A stretch of DNA of 6,579 bases from Thiomicrorhabdus sp. (GCA_021648185.1 JAKITH010000062.1:1-6579); one strand, 5' to 3'; counted from the first letter of the stretch, positions 1 to 5,672 are shown. Notes: generated from the sequence alone by a model not told the origin. Numbers and translations: made by a program.

Positions 1-104
1 CCGTTGCTTGCAAATGGGCTAACCAATATCTGCTATATTCTAGCGCGAGAAGCCCATAACAATTTTTCTTCCATGTTAGGGAAAAGACGAAACTGCTACG
101 CTCG
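1..104. other. Short non-coding stretch downstream of the pentapeptide gene
   Basis: No convincing gene. It holds a 7-bp inverted repeat, ATGGGCT at 14-20 and AGCCCAT at 51-57, with a 30-nt spacer; on the plus strand it is followed by a T-rich run near 64-71. It could act as a weak terminator for a plus-strand gene left of the window or for the minus-strand pentapeptide gene, but the long loop makes this uncertain. Confidence 0.3.
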
Positions 105-848
105 TTATTTACAAACGCCGACAGATCCAGCGCGGCATCTGCGGCGATCCACCCAGGTTGCGTTGCCGAGTTTGGCGTTGGTAAAGTTTGTGTTGAAGAT
201 GTCCGCACCATGCAAATCGGCGCCTTCAAGGTTTGCCGAGTCAAAATTTGCATCGCTGAGGTCAGTGTTGTCGAGTTTTGCCTTGGATAAGTCCGATTGT
301 TGAAAATTCCCAGCTTGCAAGTTAGCGTAACTGAGCTTCGCTTTGTGAAATTTTGCATTTACGGCGCTAACGCCGGTCAAATTCGCTTGCTCAAAATTTG
401 CTTGACTGACATCCCCGCCGTTTAATTGAGCGAAATTTAGTTGGGCGCTGTAAAAACGCGCATTTATTGCGCTAACTTTATTGAATTCGGCGTGGTGTGA
501 ATTTGATCGATCAAAGCTGCTGCCATCTAGGCGGGCGTTGTTCAATGTGGCTCTAAGCAAGTTGGCGCCGACAAAGCGGGCATTTTTTGCTTTTATTTTA
601 GCGAGATTAGTTTCGCTTAAGTTTGCATTGCCTAGATCCGAATCACTGAGTTGAGCGCCTTCGAGATTGGCTTTACTTAAATTGGCGTTCTGCAAAACGG
701 ATTCGCGCAAGTTTGCTTTACTGAGTTGAACGCCGCTTTTGTCACAGTTGTCCCAGTTGACTAGGTTAGTCGGTGGCTCAGCGCAGTCCGCAAATGCAAT
801 GAAAGGTAAAAAGTATATTGTGAATAGGTATAGTTGGTGTTTTTGCAT
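105..848 (-). CDS. Secreted pentapeptide-repeat protein
   Basis: This 247-residue protein begins with a hydrophobic segment (about residues 6-20) ending in AFAD, which reads as a Sec signal peptide cut near residue 20, so export to the periplasm or beyond is likely. Residues about 40-228 are an almost uninterrupted run of pentapeptide repeats of the A(N/D)LXX type (SKANL, QNANL, EGAQL, GNANL and so on). Such repeats fold as a right-handed square beta-helix. Cysteines lie only outside the helix: C22 and C35 in front, C238 and C246 in the tail (CRAGSVGVCK), suggesting disulfide-bonded caps in an oxidising compartment. The family includes DNA-mimic gyrase protectors, but those are cytoplasmic, so the signal peptide argues against that role; the function is unknown. 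No strong Shine-Dalgarno is visible before the ATG. It is transcribed away from the secretion genes across a 200-bp gap. Confidence 0.88.
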   Translation of the reverse strand: MQKHQLYLFTIYFLPFIAFADCAEPPTNLVNWDNCDKSGVQLSKANLRESVLQNANLSKANLEGAQLSDSDLGNANLSETNLAKIKAKNARFVGANLLRATLNNARLDGSSFDRSNSHHAEFNKVSAINARFYSAQLNFAQLNGGDVSQANFEQANLTGVSAVNAKFHKAKLSYANLQAGNFQQSDLSKAKLDNTDLSDANFDSANLEGADLHGADIFNTNFTNAKLGNATWVDRRRCRAGSVGVCK

Positions 849-1048
849 GTTGAATAAGTTTCGCTCGAAAAATTAGGTGATCCAGTTCTTAGTCCATACC
901 TTGCCGTAACAAGTTCGTCGTTATCTTACCGATCTGTTATGTAGATAGCTAATATGATTTAATACACAGATCCAGAATGGCAGCTGCTCGGCAGATGCAC
1001 GCATATTTTGGTGCATAAACAACCAAATGTTTGCGATCTAATTAATTT
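849..1048. promoter_or_regulatory. Divergent intergenic region upstream of gspG
   Basis: The 200-bp gap between the divergent pentapeptide gene and gspG must hold the promoters of both. I see no consensus-quality sigma-70 promoter. The best plus-strand candidate is weak: TTACCG at 926-931 and TAATAT at 950-955 with an 18-bp spacer. A 6-bp inverted repeat, ATGCAC at 994-999 and GTGCAT at 1010-1015 or close to it, lies just upstream of gspG and could be an operator half-site pair or a small hairpin in the leader. No binding protein can be named from this. Confidence 0.35.
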
Positions 1049-1507
1049 ATGGAGTTGATGTTGAAAACACAAATGAAGAAAAAGGTGTCGGGTTTCACCC
1101 TCATCGAGATCATGGTGGTTATTGTTATCCTCGGTATTTTAGCAGCAGTTGTGGTGCCACGCGTTATGGATAGACCAGACGCCGCTCGAATGGTTAAAGC
1201 GAAGCAAGATATTCGGGCACTGGAAGGGGCGTTGGATTTGTATCGTTTGGATAATTTTAATTATCCCAGTACGGACCAGGGTTTGGAGGCGTTGGTAACC
1301 GAGCCATCTGGCTCACCTGAGGCGAAAAGCTGGAAAAGTGGTGGATACATGAAACGTTTGCCAACTGACCCATGGGGATCTGAGTATCAGTATTTGAGTC
1401 CTGGCATTAATGGTGATATTGATATTTTTACCTTTGGGGCTGATAGCGAAGAAGGGGGAGAAGATGCGAATGCAGATATCGGCAATTGGAATCTTGACAG
1501 CAACTAA
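1049..1507 (+). CDS. gspG: Type II secretion major pseudopilin GspG
   Basis: GspG is the major subunit of the periplasmic pseudopilus, which is assembled from the inner membrane and drives folded exoproteins through the outer-membrane secretin. The 152-residue product has a prepilin leader ending in G15, then FTLIE with the essential Glu at mature +5 and a hydrophobic helix (about residues 16-37). The family signature follows: PRVM, ALDLYRLDN, YPSTDQGLEAL, RLPTDPWG, and the acidic C-terminal loop DIFTFGADSEEGGE where calcium binds in this family. Length is normal. The peptidase GspO/PilD that cuts the leader is not in the window. The start is uncertain: GGAG at 1051-1054 lies inside the first-ATG reading but is well spaced (6 nt) for an in-frame TTG at 1061, which would give an 11-residue leader. 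It is first in the gsp block and separated from gspH by 117 bp. Confidence 0.96.
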   Translation: MELMLKTQMKKKVSGFTLIEIMVVIVILGILAAVVVPRVMDRPDAARMVKAKQDIRALEGALDLYRLDNFNYPSTDQGLEALVTEPSGSPEAKSWKSGGYMKRLPTDPWGSEYQYLSPGINGDIDIFTFGADSEEGGEDANADIGNWNLDSN

Positions 1508-1624
1508 CCTCGGTACGGCATATTAATGACACGATGTTTTACTTGGCTTCCGGTTTGCGTCATTCTCTCGTATTTATCGACGCATCCGACCAGCAATAAA
1601 AAACCAGGCTGAGTTTCATTTATC
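1508..1624. other. gspG-gspH intergenic gap with inverted repeat
   Basis: This 117-bp spacer is unusual in an otherwise overlapping operon. It holds an inverted repeat, AATGAC at 1525-1530 and GTCATT at 1559-1564, with a 28-nt loop. Such a structure could protect the gspG message from 3' decay or reduce read-through, giving more GspG than minor pseudopilins, but there is no terminator-type T-run. That role is inference. Confidence 0.3.
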
Positions 1625-2200
1625 TTGACCACTTCTTTATCAAAAAAACTGGCGAATCATAGACAGTGCGCAAAGCCATCTGCTTCATTGGGTGGTTCTC
1701 GCGCGTTGCGCCAGCCGCGCGGCTTTACCTTGTTGGAATTGATTGTCGTCATTCTTATCATTGGACTGCTCATATCCATGGTGACTATTTCGGTAGGCAC
1801 CAGTACCGATAAGAGCTTGGAAACCGAGACCAAACGCTTTGCCTCTCTCATGAAACTGGCTTCTGATGAGTCTATTCTCAATGCTCGGCCAATTGCCGTT
1901 CAATTGGGCAAACAAAGTTATCAATTCACCATCGCAGGTGAAGTTGACAATGATGACCCTATTTTTCGCCCTCGCGAAATAGCAGAACAAATTCAACTGG
2001 TTGTGATGATTGAAGATGAAATCATTGATTTTGATGAATTGGAAGAAGAGAATTTTGCAAATATTTATATTTTCCCCAGCGGAGAAATGACCCCGTTCAG
2101 CATTATTTTTTCACAGGACGACGGAGCAGCCTATGAGGTCACGGGGAACTTTTTTGGTAAAATCGAGTTTGTTGGAAAAGTGCAGAGCCCTGACGAGTGA
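1625..2200 (+). CDS. gspH: Type II secretion minor pseudopilin GspH
   Basis: GspH is a minor pseudopilin that joins the GspI-J-K tip complex to the GspG shaft. The sequence shows a prepilin cleavage site RQPRG followed by FTLLE, a hydrophobic helix (about residues 34-55 in this numbering), then the GspH-type body with FASLMKLASDESILNARPIAVQL and, near the C-terminus, IYIFPSGEMTPFSIIF, the most conserved GspH block. Length of the mature part is normal. The start is doubtful: translation from the TTG at 1625 gives an unusually long 33-residue leader with no clear Shine-Dalgarno. In-frame TTG codons at 1688 and 1706 would give leaders of 12 and 6 residues, the latter typical of type IV prepilins and preceded by a GGGTGG stretch. 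Its stop overlaps the gspI start in GTGA, implying translational coupling. Confidence 0.94.
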   Translation: MTTSLSKKLANHRQCAKPSASLGGSRALRQPRGFTLLELIVVILIIGLLISMVTISVGTSTDKSLETETKRFASLMKLASDESILNARPIAVQLGKQSYQFTIAGEVDNDDPIFRPREIAEQIQLVVMIEDEIIDFDELEEENFANIYIFPSGEMTPFSIIFSQDDGAAYEVTGNFFGKIEFVGKVQSPDE

Positions 2201-2586
2201 ATAAGCATAGTTCAAATGGATTCACCTTATTAGAAGTATTGATTGCATTGGGCGTACTAGCGATTGCGCTGGGTGCCATTACCCAAACGATTGGCAATGC
2301 GACATCTAACGCTGGCTATTTGCGCGATAAAACGTTTGCGCATTGGGTGGGGATGAATCAAGTCGCGGAACTACAAGCAAGTCAAAACTTTCCATCGCTT
2401 GGAATAGAAACAGGTAGCGAAGTGATGGCCAACCACGAGTGGTATTGGCGGCGTGAAGTCAACGAAACACCCGGGCGAGAAGAAATATCCAACCGCAGTC
2501 GCCAAATAGTGATCGAGGTTCGCCGTGATAGAAATGATAAAAAGCCATTGGTTAGTATTATGACTTTCGTCGCCAAGTCAATTTAA
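2197..2586 (+). CDS. gspI: Type II secretion minor pseudopilin GspI
   Basis: GspI nucleates the pseudopilus tip, forming a complex with GspJ and GspK in the inner membrane. The 129-residue product starts with leader MNKHSSNG, then FTLLE with Glu at mature +5 and a hydrophobic helix to about residue 30. The body carries the GspI pattern: ATSNAGYLRDKTFAHWVGMN with the conserved helix, followed by EWYWRREV and the closing strands QIVIEVRRD and LVSIMTFVA. Length is normal for the family. It starts at a GTG that overlaps the gspH stop by 4 nt, with no good Shine-Dalgarno of its own, so its translation probably depends on gspH. Stop codon lies 3 nt before gspJ. Confidence 0.94.
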   Translation: MNKHSSNGFTLLEVLIALGVLAIALGAITQTIGNATSNAGYLRDKTFAHWVGMNQVAELQASQNFPSLGIETGSEVMANHEWYWRREVNETPGREEISNRSRQIVIEVRRDRNDKKPLVSIMTFVAKSI

Positions 2587-2589
2587 CTC

Positions 2590-3237
2590 ATGTTAAAAAA
2601 AACCAAAGGTTTTACCCTATTAGAATTATTAATCGCCATGATGGTATTTTCAATTTTATCGATAATGGCATACGCCGGATTGCGATCGATTATCGACGCC
2701 AAAATGCACACTGAAAAAGTTGCCCAACAAATGGTGGAACTACAAACCGCATTTATGTTTATTGGTCGTGATATTGAGCAAGCGATTGGTCGCAGTGTGC
2801 GGGATGGATTTGGTGATGTGCAGCCGGCGATGCAAGGTGGTGGATTTGGCAGAGACCTCATTCACTTGACTCGTGCGGGATACACAAACTTTCTGAAAAC
2901 GTCTCGCAGTAACTTGCAGCGAGTCGCTTATCGGCTCGCAGATGAGGAGCTAACACGCGTCTCCTGGCCAATGCTGGACCAAGATTTCAATGATGATGTG
3001 TATGCGCGGGTTTTGCTGGACAATGTCAAAAAAGTCGAAATTTTTTATGTTGATCGTGCCGGGGAAAAGCAGGACCAATGGCCGCCAGCATTTGGCGGTG
3101 AAGAGGATGACAAACAAACCCAACTGCCAAACGCAGTCATTATCACGATTGAGATTGGAAACACGGGTGAAATCCGGCGGGTTTTTCGTGTCTTGCCGGG
3201 TGAAAACATCATAAAAAATGGCGTTCCTCAACCGTGA
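2590..3237 (+). CDS. gspJ: Type II secretion minor pseudopilin GspJ
   Basis: GspJ is the third tip pseudopilin and binds GspI and GspK. The 215-residue product has leader MLKKTKG, then FTLLE (Glu12 is mature +5) and a hydrophobic helix to about residue 30. Family signatures follow: FMFIGRDIEQAIGR, DLIHLTRAGYTN, LQRVAYRL, LTRVSWPMLDQ, and VIITIEI with the closing strand RRVFRVLP. Length and order are typical. The ATG lies 3 nt after the gspI stop and its last bases overlap the gspK start (GTGA), so H-I-J-K form one coupled translation unit. Confidence 0.95.
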   Translation: MLKKTKGFTLLELLIAMMVFSILSIMAYAGLRSIIDAKMHTEKVAQQMVELQTAFMFIGRDIEQAIGRSVRDGFGDVQPAMQGGGFGRDLIHLTRAGYTNFLKTSRSNLQRVAYRLADEELTRVSWPMLDQDFNDDVYARVLLDNVKKVEIFYVDRAGEKQDQWPPAFGGEEDDKQTQLPNAVIITIEIGNTGEIRRVFRVLPGENIIKNGVPQP

Positions 3238-4310
3238 AGCGCGCGATAAGGCCATTGCGAAGCACACAGCGCGGAGTCGCTTTAATTACCGCGTTATTGG
3301 TTGTTTCACTCGCCACTATCATGGCTATTTCGTTGATGTCACGTCAGCATATTGATATTCGGCGTACCGGTAACATGATGCAGTCAGATCAAGCTTACCT
3401 CGATGCCGTTGCGGCAGAAACGTTTGTTGGCCAGTTGTTGGCAAATGTTCGTGCCAGCGGTCAGAGTGATTTTGATGATTTAAGTTTGTTTAACTTGGCG
3501 CTTGTTCAGCTCAGTGGCGATATGTCGTCTGAAATCCGGCTGGTGTCAGTGCAGGCGACCTACCCAGAGTCAAAATTTAATGTGAATACCTTGATTACGG
3601 ATGAAGGTAAGGTCAATGTCAAACAACAGGCGGTTTACCGCAGGCTGCTCAGCTCCATTGTTGCGGAATTAGGCGGAAACACCGATCAAGTGGACAGCTT
3701 GATCTCCAGCTTGCTTGACTGGCTGGATCAAGATGAAGAAGCGCGTATTGACGGTGCAGAAGACAGCGTTTACGAAAATAAAGATATCCCCTACAAAGCG
3801 GCGAATCGTATGCTGGTGAGCATATCGGAGCTACGTTTGGTTGAAGGTTATAGCAAGGCGTTGTTAGAAGGCGTTCCGGCAGATGAAGAGCAAGAAACTG
3901 ACGCGATTGAAGGAATATTAGCCTACGTGGATGCGCTGCCTTATGAGTATTCGACCATCAACGTTAACGCTGTGTCAAAGCCTAAAATCATTGCTGCACT
4001 ATCTACATATCTTGAGCCGGGCATGGTTGATGAGTTATTGGACGGGAAGCCCTTTGAAAGCATTGACCAATTCACAAAAAACGAAACATTTGACTCAATT
4101 AAAAGCGGTAGTCAGGAAACGTGGAAAAAGCTCACCGACGAAATGAGGTCATATCAAAATAACCTCGCAATTCAAAGCAGTTATTTTATGGTCAAAAGCA
4201 ATGTCGTTATCGGGAAAACCGTGGTGAATTTAAATAGTTTAATCTATGTGGATAAAAACGGCACTAAATTCGAAGTCATATCCCGGGTTATTTGCACGGA
4301 TGGGATTTGA
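3234..4310 (+). CDS. gspK: Type II secretion minor pseudopilin GspK, end next to foreign DNA
   Basis: GspK caps the pseudopilus tip. The 358-residue product has leader ending RSTQRG, then VALIT: residue +5 is Thr, as expected because GspK is the one pseudopilin that lacks Glu5. A hydrophobic helix runs to about residue 36. The large GspK insertion domain is present, with LLDWLDQDEEAR and PYKAANRMLVSISELRLVEGYS, the blocks near the calcium sites, and a helix-hairpin-helix-like region around residues 239-280. The C-terminus SSYFMVKSNVVIG ... VISR matches the usual closing strands, so the protein is essentially full length. The last 7-8 residues (VICTDGI) lie at the point where the sequence changes to cassette-array material and may be replaced. 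It starts at GTG overlapping the gspJ stop. gspL and gspM, the usual next genes, are absent. Confidence 0.94.
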   Translation: MKRAIRPLRSTQRGVALITALLVVSLATIMAISLMSRQHIDIRRTGNMMQSDQAYLDAVAAETFVGQLLANVRASGQSDFDDLSLFNLALVQLSGDMSSEIRLVSVQATYPESKFNVNTLITDEGKVNVKQQAVYRRLLSSIVAELGGNTDQVDSLISSLLDWLDQDEEARIDGAEDSVYENKDIPYKAANRMLVSISELRLVEGYSKALLEGVPADEEQETDAIEGILAYVDALPYEYSTINVNAVSKPKIIAALSTYLEPGMVDELLDGKPFESIDQFTKNETFDSIKSGSQETWKKLTDEMRSYQNNLAIQSSYFMVKSNVVIGKTVVNLNSLIYVDKNGTKFEVISRVICTDGI

Positions 4311-4364
4311 GGACGCAAAGCTTGGGCGTTTATGTGTGGTATATTACACGCCCACTCAAATGTA
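4311..4364. other. Junction between gspK and the cassette array
   Basis: A non-coding junction segment. It contains an imperfect hairpin, GGGCGT at 4324-4329 with ACGCCC at 4348-4353, inner GTGT and ACAC able to pair alternatively. There is no following T-run, so it is a poor intrinsic terminator. It might be the decayed left arm of the first attC site, but I could not find an R'' box or an L'' box complementary to the right half at 4552-4588. Confidence 0.35.
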
Positions 4365-4527
4365 ACCTAGATCCTGCAAGTGCTCACGCTTACTCAGCAC
4401 AAGCTCTTGACCTGCATCACGTTTTTAAATTTTCGACAATCACAATGAGGATTGCGCTTAAATTTAAAAACGCGCTACAAATCAATATCCTGCACTGAGT
4501 AAACATGATCACTTGCAGGATCTAGGT
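4365..4527. repeat. 163-bp long-hairpin element (MITE-like or attC loop insert)
   Basis: The left arm starting ACCTAGATCCTGCAAGTG (4365-4382) is repeated inverted as CACTTGCAGGATCTAGGT (4510-4527). Similarity continues inward: 32 of 38 outer positions match, and the inner part CGTTTTTAAATTT (4420-4432) pairs with its complement near 4460-4472, so the whole element folds on itself. A 5-bp direct repeat GTAAC flanks it (4362-4366 and 4526-4530), overlapping the arm ends by two bases, which could be a target-site duplication. Among arm mismatches, nine are transitions and all nine become G-T (G-U) wobble pairs on the minus strand but C-A clashes on the plus strand. It carries no gene. It could be a miniature transposable element or an enlarged terminal loop of the first attC. 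Confidence 0.65.
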
Positions 4528-4551
4528 AACAGTGTTTATCATAAAGCGTAT

Positions 4552-4588
4552 AACAACGCTGAAAAGGCCTGGTTATCAACGACGTTAG
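4552..4588 (+). other. attC: Right half of an integron attC site (attC1), split by intron
   Basis: Positions 4552-4587 match 6416-6451 of the complete attC downstream at 32 of 36 positions without gaps. It contains the L' box ATCAAC (4575-4580), spacer GAC and the start of the R' core GTTAG (4584-4588). The remaining two bases of the core are supplied by the 3' exon after the intron (GT at 5606-5607), giving GTTAGGT, which fits GTTRRRY. The integrase crossover would fall between G4584 and T4585. A matching left half (R'' and L'') was not found between gspK and this point, so as it stands the site is probably incomplete. Confidence 0.68.
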
Positions 4589-4865
4589 TTGCGACACGAA
4601 GTCGCATAAATATGTGTTGTGGGAGGTGTGAAAAAAAAATGTGACGGGAAAATATAAAATTATTTTCTCATCATAAATTGAAATCACATCAAGCACAACC
4701 GGGAATTCTACTTCCCGTATCCTACCAGCCATGCGACAAGGATGTGGTCTGAAGCGTCTGGGACAATGTACCCTGTTAAGAGGAACCGTGAGGGGAATCG
4801 GAACTGCGAGTGTTACGCGGTCGGGGGCTAGGATAGAGTGATAAGGTGAACATATGTAAACTGTT

Positions 4866-4871
4866 GTTGAT
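4866..4871 (+). other. Intron EBS2, pairs with attC L' box
   Basis: GTTGAT is complementary to ATCAAC at 4575-4580 (six Watson-Crick pairs) and to ATTAAC at 6439-6444 (one becomes a U-G wobble). The target is the L' box of each attC, immediately upstream of the IBS1 stretch, which is the required geometry. Confidence 0.72.
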
Positions 4872-4947
4872 GTTCCGTTACGTTGCAGAGCAGCTAAAGA
4901 CACTGATAAGCTGTGACCAAAAGGTAAGTGATCTCGGTACGATTGTA

Positions 4948-4955
4948 ATAACGTC
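4948..4955 (+). other. Intron EBS1, pairs with attC spacer and R' box
   Basis: ATAACGTC lies in the 15-nt apical loop of a hairpin with 6-bp stem GTACGA/TCGTAC (4937-4942 and 4958-4963), the standard location of EBS1 in domain I. It pairs over 8 bp with GACGTTAT (6445-6452) before the second copy and over 7 bp with GACGTTAG (4581-4588) before the first. The pairing ends exactly at the proposed 5' splice junctions. Confidence 0.82.
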
Positions 4956-5532
4956 GGTCGTACGTAGACAAAGTATCATCGGAATACAGACAGCACCTAA
5001 GTTACTCGTTAAGGTATTTATGTGGAACGTGGCAATGTCGTATAGTCCTCCATTCGTGGAGAAAGCTGCCTGCAAGGGATGCCGATGGCTGTGCGGGAAT
5101 GAAGATGGCGGAAAAAGCGAATGGCATTCTGTAATGGAGTGTATACGGGCTCAAGATTTGCCCGGCACGAAAGTGAGCAGACGTCCTATCCTGGTGCTTC
5201 GTTGCGAGAAAGTTTGGAGAATCGATTTTAAGAGGGAAGGCAAATGACGGCCCTAGTAGCTGGTGCACCCTCTACACGTTAATTCGTGATTGTCGACTGC
5301 AAATGTGTATCGCAAAGACCGATGGGGAAAGCAGAGGATGAATAGATACTTAATGTTCACTATTTGTATTCTCTACCGTTTGATAGTATGTCAAACTTAT
5401 TTAACGATTTGCGCAAGTCACGTCCCTGTTATTGATCTTGAGTGTAAGTAACCATATCAATATGGGATAGTGATGCAAATGGTTTTACTAGGTAATCGGT
5501 TGGGTCGTGAAATATCGGCTTTTGAAGGGCTT

Positions 5533-5566
5533 GAGCCGTATGATGGGAAACTATCACGTACGTTTC
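5533..5566 (+). other. Intron domain V (catalytic hairpin)
   Basis: A canonical 34-nt domain V: it starts GAGCCGTA, has a GAAA tetraloop at 5547-5550, the two-base CG bulge at 5557-5558, and ends TACGTTTC. The catalytic triad AGC is at 5534-5536. The usual 3' strand is TACGGTTC; here position 5563 is T instead of G, so C5536 of the triad faces a U rather than its G partner. This could weaken catalysis of this copy. Confidence 0.93.
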
Positions 5567-5570
5567 TTAG

Positions 5571-5605
5571 GGGGCGAAGGGCCGTGAGGCCCTTAGCTAC
5601 CCGGT
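5571..5605 (+). other. Intron domain VI with branch-point A
   Basis: The hairpin has stem AAGGGCC/GGCCCTT around a GTGA loop (5584-5587), then a lower stem in which A5599 is bulged between C-G and G-U pairs formed with the G-rich 5' strand. A5599 lies 7 nt from the proposed intron end, the normal branch distance. Confidence 0.75.
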
Positions 5606-5619
5606 GTGTTTTTGATGTT

Positions 5620-5648
5620 TTGGAATTATAAATTTGAATTGCTATAAA
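5620..5648 (+). promoter_or_regulatory. Possible sigma-70 promoter inside the cassette
   Basis: TTGGAA (5620-5625) and TATAAA (5643-5648) are separated by 17 bp, matching 4 of 6 and 5 of 6 consensus positions. Predicted start near 5655 would leave a very short leader beginning at the ribosome site. It lies between the intron end and the gene, so the gene could be expressed without transcription through, or splicing of, the intron. Confidence 0.35.
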
Positions 5649-5655
5649 TAAAGTC

Positions 5656-5662
5656 AAGGGAG
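5656..5662 (+). promoter_or_regulatory. Ribosome binding site of the SieB-like gene
   Basis: AAGGGAG lies 10 nt before the ATG at 5673 and supports that start. It is the clearest Shine-Dalgarno in the window. Confidence 0.6.
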
Positions 5663-5672
5663 CTTATTATCA

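Larger units (their letters stand above)
4589..5605 (+). mobile_element. ORF-less group IIB-like intron inserted in attC
   Basis: A 1017-nt self-splicing-type retroelement RNA. Domain V (5533-5566) and domain VI (about 5571-5605) are unmistakable, and domain I carries EBS1 in the loop of a GTACGA/TCGTAC hairpin (4937-4963) and EBS2 at 4866-4871. Both EBS pair with the adjoining attC. The 5' boundary at 4589 is set by these pairings and by the second copy, whose identity starts at exactly the matching base. The 3' boundary at 5605 is placed 6 nt past the bulged branch-point A5599. Ends are atypical: TTGCG instead of GTGYG, and GGT instead of AY. No reverse transcriptase/maturase is present; about 280 nt of domain IV (roughly 5250-5530) separate domain III from domain V, so splicing and mobility would need a protein from another copy. 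Long pairing to both IBS1 and IBS2 argues against class IIC. Confidence 0.85.

Noticed and set aside
1526..1612. 28-codon open frame between gspG and gspH with a hydrophobic stretch
   Set aside because: No ribosome binding site and no recognisable family; too short to support without conservation data.
4626..4630. GTGTG as the canonical 5' end of the group II intron
   Set aside because: It fits GTGYG, but the two copies are identical from 4589/6453 onward and the EBS1-IBS1 pairing ends at 4588/6452, so the true junction is 37 nt further upstream.
4846..5247. 133-residue open frame on the plus strand, and other open frames within 4475-5268 on both strands
   Set aside because: They lie inside structured intron RNA (domains I-III) or in the hairpin element, show no recognisable protein motif and no codon pattern of a gene. 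The similar DPAS..Y peptides read on opposite strands come from the inverted arms.
5250..5530. Remnant of an intron-encoded reverse transcriptase in domain IV
   Set aside because: Only about 280 nt are available and no YADD, maturase or HNH motif is readable in any frame.
5457..5657. Minus-strand 66-residue open frame across intron domains V-VI
   Set aside because: It is a shadow over the conserved domain V/VI structure.
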